This document shows positions 1 through 11,075 of a stretch of DNA of 64,000 nt, in pieces. A program made the translations under genes and the position numbers. The notes beneath the pieces are model-generated. The model saw only the letters and a program-made list of their open reading frames with translations, did not search any database and was not told the origin of the DNA. Source of the DNA: Solenopsis invicta (taxonomy: Eukaryota > Arthropoda > Insecta > Hymenoptera > Formicidae). Positions within the stretch are counted from its first letter, which is position 1. Each line of letters begins with the position of its first letter. The stretch spans positions 14,062,329 to 14,126,328 of the forward strand of contig NC_052677.1 of NCBI RefSeq assembly GCF_016802725.1, in the 5' to 3' direction.

Positions 1-860
1 GTTTCGGCGGCCGGCCCTTTCTCCTCCGTAGTGCGCCCCGACTCTCCACATCCCTTAGGAGCAAAAAGGCTCTCGATATATTCTTTGATCCTCGACGAAG
101 GAGCCGTTTCCTTTCTTCTCTCTGGTTATCCGTTTCGTACGGTGCCTCGGAAGGAAGGACCTCCCCGGACTTCGTCGACTCCGCGGAGGTCCCGTTCTTC
201 TTTCTCCTTCCCTCCCAGCCGTCTCGTTCCTTTTCTCTCGTATCTCCTCTCTCCCTCTCTTCTTCTCTTCTCTTCTTCCTTCTTCTGCCCTTGCGCACCA
301 GTCAAAGGATCCAGACGAGAGTCCAGTGGTGAAAGAAGAAGAGAAAGGCAGAGAAAGAGAGAGAAAGAGAGAGAAAGAAGGAACGGAGACGGGAGGAGTC
401 GGGAGAAAAGCAGGAGGAGAAGGAGGAGCCGGAGGTCTGAAGAGAGAGAGGACAAGGTCTCCTTTTACTCTCCTCCCGGGACTCGGTCGGTACCTTTCCA
501 CGGTGCGTATGCGTGTATGTGTGTGTGTGTGTCTCTGTGTGCAACACGTATAAGACATACGTGGAGAGAATGCGTGATAGAAAGAAAGACAGAGAAAGAT
601 AGAGAAAGACCCCGTGCGCTACACACCACAACGTCGTGCAAACCCCATGGGCTCGTAGAACCGCATTCCAAGGCGGCTCCATGGATGTGGCCCACGATGG
701 CGTTAGAGACGGCCGGGAGGAAGAAGAAGAAGAAGAGGAAGATGAAGAAGAAGGAGAAAAAGAGGCTGAGAAGTCGGTCTGAAAAGCGATGGAGCAAAAG
801 AGAAAGAGAAAGGCGAAGAGAGAAAGAGAGGGTGCGTTGGGGAATAACTCGATAAAGCGA
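1..860. repeat. Pyrimidine tract followed by purine tract, with TG repeat
   Basis: About 180-295 is pyrimidine-rich (TTCTCTTC-type) and about 322-460 is purine-rich (AAAGAGAG-type). The plus strand switches from pyrimidine to purine within 30 bases. A TG repeat lies at about 512-540 and a further AAGAAG tract at 717-850. Long frames here are low-complexity artefacts and are not called as genes. Confidence 0.8.
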
Positions 861-2900
861 AGGACTCCTTCTAATTAAAATGAGTTCCGCCGCGGGTCCT
901 CGCGTACGACTCTCGCCGCGTTCTTATTACGTCGCGAACTTTTACTCTCCGCCTCCTACTTCTGCCCCTCCTTCCCAGTCTTATTCTTCTATGCCGTCGT
1001 TGAGCACGCACCTTACGTACCTTCGAAACGCGCGGCGATTGTCTTCCTGGATCGGTTGCCAACACGTTTTCGCGCGTAAATCGCAATTGAAACGCGCCTC
1101 TGCATAATCTGTGCCTGGGTGGCGGCGAGAGACACGGAGTTCGATGGGTCGTAATTTTTGGAGAACTAGGGGATTACGGGGGCTGAATATGGTCGGATGA
1201 TGGATGGCGGGTAGGGCATTTAATCCTCCATTGGTCGCGTATGTGTTTGGGTATGTTGGAGCGTTTCCCTAAATATTAAAGTTAAGCGATCTTTAAAAAG
1301 GAGTAAAATACAAAATGATTAGACGCGGAATTGATGAAAGATTTAAAACTTTCAAGTGAGACGCTCACTTCTGTTTTTGTTTCTACTAAATCATGTGCAG
1401 AAAAGTTTCAACTGCATTTTGCAGACGACGAGTAAAAAGAGACAAATTACCTTGCAGAATCAATAATCGCGCACGATATCGTTCAAAAGATTAATAAATT
1501 TTAAAAATACAAATCAACGCTGTATTTAAAGCAAAACTCTACCTTTTTATCTTTTAATATCCAATATTTCGATTGCAGTTAGTAGGGGTTTTTTTTTTGC
1601 ACTTCTTAGTTATTTGGTTTTCTCGAGTTTTCAGACATCCCAAAATCGGATATAAAGAAAGTCAAATGATATAATAATATCGTGGAAAGGAATGCGCCTT
1701 CGACAAAAGCGGGCAAATAGGTTCGCGTGACAGCTTGGTAATCTATCATCGTTTTTACTAGTCCTACGACTTTCGCTAGAACTAATGGAGGTGATGCGAT
1801 ATTTTGTGCCACCGTGTCACAAGGATATTTTCTAGCTAGGTAAACCTGCTCCGCGGGGCCTTTAAAAAAAAAAAAATCGATCTCTAGGTCAACAAATAGG
1901 AATCTTCATTCGTGCTGAGCCTGTTTCGCGGAATTTTATTACACGTTTTAAAAAGTTGAGAACCGTCGCCTTCAAACAGGTAGAATAAATGATCGCGCGA
2001 ATACTCCTCGGCGATCGCGCTCCAAAGATAAGCTAACACATTTTTCAACAAAGTAAGGAGCGTATTTTTATTTGATTCTCTTTTGGATATATCATGTAGT
2101 AATAAAAGCATGGAAGAGATTCGTGAGATTCGAATATTTCATACATATATTTAACTTCTGTAATAAAACGCGCAAATTTAAAACCCCTTTAAAACGTAAT
2201 CGGTTATTTACGATAAATCACGTACGTGTGTATTAACAAATTTGAGAATTGAATTCCCAGATTTTTTTATTTTCTTTAGAAAGTTGTAACGGTTTTTCCT
2301 TCTAAATGGCTCGAGTTATTTAAAGACTATTGCGACAGTTTCAATCAAATTTTGAATGGTTTGCCACGGAATAGAGCATTATTTTCGAGCTTTTTTTTAT
2401 TATCTTAAGATATTAAATTATACATACATTATATATAGATCTTTTTTGCTACTATAATTTTGTGTACAACATTATTATTTGTTAAATATGTACCTTAAAG
2501 ATATTATTTTAAACATAACATATTTCGCGCAACAGCCGTGCAATTTGTCGATGAAATTTCATCGCTCCAGTCATCGTAATATCTATATAGCTGTAAATCG
2601 AATTCACCTACCGCTTTAATATCTTTTACCTCCTGCGTGCACCGAAGTTATGAACCCATACGATACAGCTTACTACCATCGCGATACTATTTTGTATTTG
2701 ATTTTTTATGAAGTACGCGAAATACATACGAATAACACATATCCGCTATGCTGTCTTACAATTAATACAACCGTGCACTTGCAAATTCCCAATTGTGCCG
2801 ACGACCGGCGGTTTAAGGATGGAATAATTAAGAGCTTATTAGAAAAAAAGAATATTCTGAGTAGTCATTCCGCCGCAAAGTTCTATCACCCAATACATCT
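861..2900. other. Non-coding spacer
   Basis: A GC-richer patch at 861-1260 passes into AT-rich DNA. T runs occur at about 1587-1595 and 2391-2398. Open frames are under 90 residues without recognisable domains or coherent splice sites. No gene or RNA is supported. Confidence 0.6.
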
Positions 2901-4106
2901 GATTTAATGACCTGTTGCGTAAATCAAATGCTCCGTCCTCCTCCTCTCACTGATCGCTCCCTCTTTCGTTCACGATTCTCCTTTCTCTCTCGTCCTTCTT
3001 CACTTTCTCTCTATCTCAGTCCCTCCCTCCGTCGCCTCTTTTCGATCGTCCGCGTTGGCGGCGGCGGCTTGTGCCTCGCGTTTAGTCTTTTTTTCCCCTC
3101 TTTCTCTCTCTCTTATTCTTTCTCATGAGGAGGTAGTCCCTCTTTGAGAACAGGCAACCACTACTACATTGCATCTCCACCGTCATCTCGCGCGAGGTAG
3201 GTCGCCCCCGGTGATACATTGCGTTTCTCACGGTGATAATTATCACCAAATCCGTGAAACATAGGGAGGAAGGCCGACAAGCGGATTCAAACAGATTGAA
3301 GAATAGCAATTTTGGCGAAACAAATAGCAAAACAAAAAAAAACAAGTAACTTGAAAAGGGAATAACACATAGGAATCAAGAAAAGATTAAAAAGCGTTAA
3401 AAAGGAAACGTGTAGAAATATGTATAAAAAATACGTAAGTATATATAAATTAAATAAATGAATTCTTAATGTAATTTTATTATATTGTATTGAGCATCAA
3501 ATGATTTAATTGAGGAATTTAAATAAAGTTTGTTTTAAAACATATTATTTTCAGCTTTGATAATAATTATGATAGTAATCCTCTTAATTTTTTAATTTCT
3601 AATTTTTCCTCCTAGATTTGATATTGCCACATTTCGAGATGCTCGCGCAGCTTACTTGTCTGAAAAATATATTAATATTTCAGATCATTGCGTTTTAATA
3701 TCCTCTCATATTTACGATCGCATTTCTGTTGAAAAACTAAGTTAAAACTAGTCTTAATACATGATACGATTTAATAAATTAATCTTGAGAATTTAATATT
3801 CTTTATGTTGTATTTGTAATTGGGATTTAATTGAGGAATTCCAATGAAGTTTGTTTTAAAATATAGCTTTGTTTTGCTTTTCGCAATTTAATAATTGATT
3901 TTTAAGAGAAGATTACATATGTTAATGAATTTTGTTTTTTTTGTAATATTTTTTTTTAAGGTGACTTGTAAAAAGAAAAGGATTATTTATGTAAAAAAAC
4001 CTGTCTTTAAATCAAAGAATAAATTTTTAAAGCATTAAAATAAAAAAATTACGACATGCTATTTTTATTATATTTTTCGGATTAGCAGTGGAGCAACACA
4101 CGAATT
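2901..4106. other. CT-rich tract then AT-rich spacer
   Basis: Positions 2936-3125 are pyrimidine-rich (CTCTCT and TCCTCC words). From 3340 the DNA is very AT-rich with A and T runs. GAATTTAAATAAAGTTTGTT at 3515 and GAATTCCAATGAAGTTTGTT at 3836 are a diverged short repeat. No gene is seen. Confidence 0.6.
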
Positions 4107-4191
4107 GCGCAATAATTTAAATAAGATTGCCAAGAGAGCGCAATAATTTAAATAAGATTGCCAAAATAGCGCAATAATTTAAATAAGATTG
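4107..4191. repeat. 31-base tandem repeat, about 2.7 copies
   Basis: Units start at 4107, 4138 and 4169 with GCGCAATAATTTAAATAAGA and continue TTGCCAA. Copies 1 and 2 differ at a few positions at their ends and copy 3 is partial. Confidence 0.9.
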
Positions 4192-5106
4192 AATATCTTT
4201 CTTCATACAATTATCATCAAAAGTGTCGTACAAAGTCTCAAGTGATCGTTTTATGCAAGTGAGTAATTTGCGCGTGGCAATAATTAATCATGTTTTCGCG
4301 AGAGTTGCACGAGCGCGACGAAGGAATCCGAAATGATGAGAAGAATATCTGGAAGGCATCGGGCGAGGGGCATCGGGCGATGGTGGAGTAATGGGACGGA
4401 TAATTTATTATTTTAATAATACTAATAATGAAGTTTACCTTATTTATCGAAATTAGCTTCGGATGCAAGATATTCAATCGTGCGAAGATCGGTTATTATG
4501 AAACAATAATATAATCCTGGCGCGCGGCCTTGGTGTTCATGTATTACTGCGTACAGAGCATGTTGTGTTTACACAAGGTCGTCGTGCTACCATTCGTTTC
4601 ATCGAGACTTGAACAGACAAGAAGTATCGTAACCTGCTTCGTATGTCGTCGCATTACTTATCGAAACGTGATCATGACAAGTGCTAGAAGAAAGCGTAGT
4701 CATGTTCTACGAGCATTATGCTCACTCTCGTTAATCAATTAAAGATTCGTAAATGTATCGATGTTTATTTGTCCATTAATATTTATTTTCCTTTCTGCGG
4801 ATATTAATATTTTTAAAATATTTATCATTATATAATTTTAGACTTTCTACGTGTTTCTATGATTAAATGTTATATAAAATGCTAAAAAAAAAAACAATAT
4901 TTAGGCATTTCTTCGATGTTTATTTTACAAATATAAATAAAAATTGTAAATTATAAAATGATATTTTTTATTATAGTTTTTACTATATCTTTTGGTTTAA
5001 GAGCGATGTAACACATAAATCGTCCAAGAGAGTGATTTAAATAACATTGAATATCATATCTCATACAAATTATAATCGAAAATGTCGTACAAAGTCTCAA
5101 GTGATC
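4192..5106. repeat. Dispersed direct repeat pair flanking AT-rich DNA
   Basis: The sequence after the 31-base repeats (4192-4247) recurs at about 5049-5106. The last 24 bases (TGTCGTACAAAGTCTC and on to GTGATC; 4224-4247 and 5083-5106) are identical and the preceding 35 are about 70-80% alike. A shorter, single version of the ATTTAAATAA unit also precedes the second copy. The 835 bases between hold AT-rich DNA, a short GC patch at 4500-4740 and no supported gene. Confidence 0.75.
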
Positions 5107-6552
5107 ACAAATGACAAACAGAAAATATTTTAATTAATTCATTTAATGAAGAATGCGCTAACGACAATCAATTTACTTTTGTAACAAATAAATCAGCTTT
5201 ATCGTAATATTTTTTATAGCCTATCCATTCTTATTTATTGCCAACTTAATTTTATATCACTTGAAAAACAGACGTGTAATAACGCGAGAGCCAATAATTA
5301 TCTTATCACATGTGTAAAATTGCGAAGTGTTTTATAATGCTTTACTGGCCTACGCGAGAATAAGTGTCCTACTTCTCACAGTCAGCTGAGTACACTCTCA
5401 GTCCATCTCTAATCGAAACGCGTTTATCGAACGCGTCTGTATTTCAGGTTATAAAATTTTATTCCGCGTATACGAGACTCGTATTCTACGTGCGTTTTTA
5501 TACGAGACTCGTGTAATGAATAAATACGGGCCTAAGTGCGCGTAAAGAAAGTGAAGGTGAAGTGCACACTGCCTTTCACGCGGAGCGGAACGCATTCTCC
5601 CGCGCAGTCGATGCGTGCTGAATGCACCGCGCTTCGGACGACGAGATCGCCGATAACAGGTGACGCGATATTGAACAGGTGATTCGATATGCGAACAATG
5701 CGATATGCTCCGCGCAATTGCTGCAGCGAGATGCGTGCGAGAGGCCGGAGCCGTCAAGCAATCGAACGAAGGTGGCTCTCCTGTCGACGTTACCGGCGTG
5801 TTCAATAGAATGTTGTCGAACGGGGTACAGATAGAGCGATGTCACACTTTCGTGACACAAAGACCATGGCGATGGCAGTGGCTCTTTGAAATGACTTTTC
5901 CATTCGACACACTTCTATGTGCGTATAGGAATGAAATGAAAAATGAAAGCAGAATGGAGTAAAATAGAACGGTAATAAAAGGGCGCGGCTGAATAGATTT
6001 TCAAAAATAGCAAACCGGAAAATATGTGCCAATTTATCCGATTTATTAATCACAGTTATAACTCTATTTAATTTCTTCTCTTGCAATAGTCAATGCTATA
6101 GTTGTGCCATAGCATTGAAAATTCTCCGATATGTGTAGTGTCCGTAAAAAGCGACGATTTCTGTCTTACACGCAAAACAATGTCGCTAACGCAACTTAAT
6201 CGCACGCGTGTCACTCTCGCTATTTATTCACACTGTAATTATCCATCTCCGGCAATTTTCTAGCGTGTCACGCACTCACGCGTTCGTTCTGCTAAATACG
6301 CTTAGTTGTAGTACCTTTAAAGAGATTGCTGTCTCTACTTGACGTCAATAAGGATGATATTAACGCCGCTTAAATGAACGCGTAATACATTCCGCTACTC
6401 GCGAGTGTGAGGGATGCGTCAGCTTACTAACATTATAATTATCGATATTGATATCAGTGAACCCTAACGAGGATTAATAGCGCGTCGATTATTTATTTTG
6501 TGTCTCGCGCGAGGCTTCGCCTGGCCTTTTAAATCGCCTTGTCTTGGATACG

Positions 6553-6554
<2 letters not shown>
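5107..6554. other. Non-coding spacer with a GC-richer patch
   Basis: The patch 5380-5900 is richer in CpG and has several overlapping open frames on both strands, none with domain similarity that I can recognise. A perfect word TACGAGACTCGT occurs twice (around 5470 and 5501). No gene is supported. Confidence 0.55.
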
Positions 6555-6594
<40 letters not shown>

Positions 6595-6634
6595 AGAGAA
6601 AAAGAAAGGGAGAAAGAGAGAGAGAAAGAGAAAC
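6555..6634. repeat. GA microsatellite and purine tract
   Basis: About 30 bases of (AG)n at 6557-6587 continue as AAAGAGAAAG-type purine sequence. Confidence 0.95.
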
Positions 6635-8078
6635 GCAGCCGAATAAATTAAATCCTTACCAAGAATCCGTTAACGACCTGTACCTCGTGTGGATTATCAT
6701 CCATCCCTTAATGTCGTGTTACACTCACACGCGCCTTTTTATGTGACACCCGCTACGCGAGAGGTGACCACGTAGTCTGTCTGACACGGGACACTACGTC
6801 GGATTTTATGAGGACAGCCTATGAAGCTGCTCTCGCTAAACCCTTAAACTCAACAGGCTATTTCTTAATCGTTGGATGTGTCATGCTTTCTGTGTTACAT
6901 AAGTGGCGCTAATCGGAGTTCATTCGTGGCCTCTCTTCCTTTATTATTACATTTTTTTTTTTTTGAACTTGTATCAGAGGTTAATATTTACTGGTTTTAA
7001 TTATGCCGCGATTATTCCGAGAAGAATTCTAGTCGATGAATTTCGCTACACTTTTCCGCCCATTTTCCGGGAAGGCAGGTAAACGCGAGCAGAACATCAA
7101 GAGGCCGCAATAGCGGCGACCTAACGGCGTTCAACGATTGTATCGCGTATACCCGAAAGAAATCGGATAGAAATCGAGCCGTTCGGCCGGCCGTTGCATT
7201 CTTGCGATTGAGAGCCTTCGCAGGGTGCACCGACACGCCCCGGGCGGTTCCCATTGCATCGCATATCGTCCCTTCAGACGCCAACACGCGCACATTGTTG
7301 CTGCGAGATCACGCTGCCGAAAGATATGCCGATCACACACGGCCTACGTAAACATTTCCATGTATTTTCCTCGTGCACATTCGGCCGACAGGTTACGGCG
7401 CGAACGATGGCGGCGCCAGAAACTTATATCGCGCGACGGAGTACCCTTCTTGGTGCAGCGAGCGGCAATGACATTGCACTCGCGCCACGTTACCGAGCTC
7501 TCATTTGCCCTTTGAATCTTGTCTCGGAATTCTCGAGCACGCGTAATGAACGTCTCGTCTCTCGAGCATCCATGATATATGTCTTATTTACAAGCAAATC
7601 TGCAGACACGTATGATGTGTATATTTTAGTACCTTCTTCATAAATTAAAAATGTAAATTTTGGAATATATTACACACAAAAATATATATACATTCTTCAA
7701 AATGTTAATGCTAAACGTGACCATAAATAATTGTTTTGATCATTAAAATTCTATATATTCATGTCAAATATGAATTATATGTTTATAAGATAAATAAAAA
7801 AGAAAATAAATAAATATAAAATGTGACGGTGAGAAAATCTTCGAATCCTAATGGACGCTTAAAAGAGATATTTTAGCACGCGTTGAAGAGACCGTGGCAC
7901 CCTTCGTGTTTCAGGACTAATTAAACTTGTCTACGGGACAATGCGACTGACAATAATTTGTCCTGAAGCGCGCCGAACGTTTTCTGCGGTGATTCGCAAG
8001 TGCGTAATGGTTGAGCACACTGCACTTCAGGATTGCCAGTGAATCACCTTGTGAAGGTGGGCCGGCGGCGGGTCCATA
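6635..8078. other. Non-coding spacer
   Basis: A GC-richer patch at 7020-7570 has short frames open on both strands; the rest is AT-rich with a T run at 6952-6964. No gene is supported. Confidence 0.55.
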
Positions 8079-8300
8079 GGTATGTATGTACGGGTCCGTG
8101 CACACGTATTCACGTATGTAAGTGCACGTACGACACACCGCGGGTCCCGACTGCACGCGTATATATGTATATACCCGCGTATACACACGACGGTGTGCCG
8201 CATACCTTTGCCTCCTCCTCCACCTTCTCCTCCTCCTTGTCTCAACCTAAACCGTCTCCTCCTCCTCCTCCTCCTTCGCCGCCGCCGTCGTCTACCACTC
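8079..8300. repeat. Alternating purine-pyrimidine stretch and CCT repeat
   Basis: Positions 8079-8190 are rich in GTAC, CACG and TATA words with much purine-pyrimidine alternation. Positions 8208-8290 are a TCC/CTC trinucleotide repeat running into GCCGCC. Confidence 0.8.
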
Positions 8301-9599
8301 CTCTTCGACGTACCAGACTTTAATCCAATCTGAGTATAAGTGTTGCCCTTTAAAGCAAGCTGGGAATGGCGGGAAGCCATCCACGACCTCCACCACCGAA
8401 CTTTTTCTTCGGCCGCGGCTTTTTTCTTCTTCGCCGTTCGTAGTCCGCCGGGTTTTAAACGAATACGTATGGCTGGCCGCTCGCCGCCGCGCCGCCTCGC
8501 CGTTCCCGCCACGAAGCTTTTAACGGAGTGCTCTCGCTGTTGCGTGCGATTCGCGTAATACGTCAATTGGATATGATTATGTAAACGGGAATCGATTTTC
8601 GCATGTTGCCGTTCTAAGATTAGACCTGGTCTATAAATAAGCGTCTTGCAAGTCTCGATTTTTTTTTGCTCTAAGCTTTCACCTATGACGTTAATTTGCT
8701 TTAAACTTTAACAGTTACGCTCTGGCCGGCTCACTTGAAGCTCAAGATTTACGACTCGAGGCAGTGCAGCGCCGGAAATGCTTTTTGCTAGAAAAAAAAT
8801 GTTACAGTTTGGAGCTAAAAGCAAATAGCTGATTTACTGTTGTACCTGTTGTAGACTGAGTTTTATAGTTATTCTGGAGTGAAGCAAGTTGGAAGCAATA
8901 AATTAACTTTTCACATTAATTCTGCGAAGTTAATAATATAGCAACGCAAACGACATTCTTTCATTAATTTTGAGATACAACTTAAAGACATTAGTACTTT
9001 CGTCCTTTTCCAGCCGACGTATTATATAATACTGCTAATCTCTTCCAGTTTTCTGAAATAATCCTGTATCCTGAATCCAACATTCATTCATGAGAAGGAG
9101 ATGGCATAAAGTAAGCGCGTTATCAAAATCCATAAAATAGCTTCGGGGTCCAGCCGTATCTCTTCCCGCGCGAGTATTCCGCTCGCACTGGCAGCACGAG
9201 AGATCGCGAGAGACACGAGAGACCGCGCGCGGCCAGTGGATCCCATCGAAACGACGAAAACGGCGTTTATCCGCGACGTGGCGCGATGTTATCGCGATGA
9301 CGGGTTAATACGGGTCGATTTCCAGGGTGCCGAGGGTGCAACGCGGGCGCTGCCCCGCCGACAAATAAGTTAACGCTTATGAACGAGTGAAGATGCGCGC
9401 CCGGGCGAAGTTGGGCGAGGAGAGTCACGTTCTTCGAAGGTTCGCCGTGGGCTCGGGCCCTCTCAGAGAGTTTGGGCGCGAGCGGCGGGACCCGGGCTCC
9501 GAACCTTGCCTCGCCTCACCTTGCCGCGCCCCGTCTTGCCGCGCCGGTCGGCCCTGATCCTTTCGTACCTTGGGACCCACCACGCCACGGGATGCCTCT
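8301..9599. other. Non-coding spacer, GC-rich ends
   Basis: GC-rich at 8340-8560 and 9150-9600, AT-rich between. The GC-rich part has frames open on both strands. No gene is supported. Confidence 0.55.
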
Positions 9600-10070
9600 T
9601 CTCCCTCTCCCTCCCACCTCCTCTTACTCTTTTTCACTCTCTCCCCCGTTTTCTCTCGGGTCTCTCTCTCGTCTCTCCCCGTCGGCGCGGCGGCGCAGCA
9701 TCCTTTAATATCTCTCGCCGGCCTCCTCCTCGAGAGCTCGCCGGCTCTCATCCTCCTTGGGCCCCCCTCAGATCCTCTCCGGAGCTCCTCTCTTCTCGTG
9801 CCCACCCCTCTCGAGAGGCCCGAGCACTTTCTCGATAGCATCTTGATGGAATGCCTGCGGGGTAGGTACCTGCTGCATTGTCGGGTCTGCTCGCTCGTGC
9901 TTTCGCACTCTTCTCGTGCTCCCTTATTGTGTTGGCTGGCTCTCCGTTGGCAGCCGCGGCCGTGTCGGTTATGGTAGTGGTGGCGGCGGCGGCGGCGGCG
10001 ACGACGGCGGCAGCGACGGCGGTGGCGGTGATGGTGGTACTGGTGATGTTGGTGGTGGTTGTTATTGGTT
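9600..10070. repeat. CT-rich tract followed by GGN trinucleotide repeat
   Basis: Positions 9600-9830 are rich in CTCTCC and TCCTCC. Positions 9971-10070 are a GGC/GGT/GAC trinucleotide repeat. The long minus-strand frame over this (His/Arg-rich) is a product of the repeat. Confidence 0.85.
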
Positions 10071-11000
10071 ATGTCGCTTCCATTGCTTCTTGTTGCATTC
10101 GCTGTTTGCTCTCTAGCATGCTCGTAGCACTTTGACACTGGTGCACGTGATAGATTCGCAATGTTGTCGCTGGCAACGGTTTTCGTCGCGCCATTTTATT
10201 GCCAAGTGAACATCATATTCTTTAAACCTGTCTCGCATCACGAGTGTTTTCCGTCAAAAATTATCGATTGAATTTTAAAGATAAAATTCATCAAAATCTA
10301 GTCTTTGAAATGTTAAAGATATAAAATTGATTTTAATCTGTTTATTTTAATTTAGATTTTTTTTAGATAGAAGAAAGAAATAAATGTGAATAAAAAGACA
10401 AAGATGCGGTCGATCTTAAATAAGAAGTATTACGCAAACTCGAAATAATTGAAATAAAACTGTATCTTGTTTACACAGCCATCTCGTAATACTCTGCGGG
10501 AATTTTAATCGGCTTACGTCCGATTTATGGCGGCGTTTCGCTCGTTTCTGTAAGAGGTATTCGCGCGCGTCCGCGCTCGTAAACGTGCTTAACGAGCTGC
10601 CTCAGTACAGGCATTTATCTCGTAACTGTATTTCGCTATTCGAGCTTTTACATCACTCACGATCATGTTATGATCGCGCGCTGACACGTTTTGATATAAT
10701 TTATGAGATGGAAACGGGACGTAACGTCAGTCGCAATTTAATTTGTTATCGCTAAAGACATTGTTAAAACGTAGAGCGGCCGAGCATCGTATCGAAGAGC
10801 AGAGACTGGAGTAGCAGTTTTCAACCCCGTTGACGCGCGAGCGAATGCGTGCACGCGTTGAATGCACGTTCCCGGCGACCGGCGCAGCAAGACGATGCGT
10901 AGGTGTGGGTACACCCTGCGGAGGTAGGGCCCTGCTCTGACCCGAGCCTTTCGATTTCGTTTCTGTCGGCGGGGCATTCGTGGCGCGTTGTAGCCGCAAC

Positions 11001-11002
<2 letters not shown>
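10071..11002. other. Non-coding spacer
   Basis: AT-rich to 10,480, then mixed composition with CpG-containing words to 11,000. No gene, tRNA or domain is recognised. Confidence 0.55.
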
Positions 11003-11036
<34 letters not shown>

Positions 11037-11075
11037 AGAGGGACAGAGAGAGGAAACAGAGAGAGAGAGAAAGAG
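11003..11075. repeat. GA microsatellite
   Basis: (AG)n from 11003 to 11031, then a G run and further GAGA sequence. Confidence 0.95.

Noticed and set aside
31..855. 274-residue plus-strand open frame
   Set aside because: It starts at a non-ATG codon, runs through purine and pyrimidine tracts, is Arg/Lys/Glu/Ser-rich, and frames are open on the other strand too.
8027..8566. 179-residue minus-strand frame with an Arg run
   Set aside because: The Arg run is the CCT/GCC repeat read on the other strand.
9425..10138. 237-residue minus-strand open frame rich in His and Arg
   Set aside because: The composition comes from the GGN and CT repeats beneath it; no splice structure or domain.
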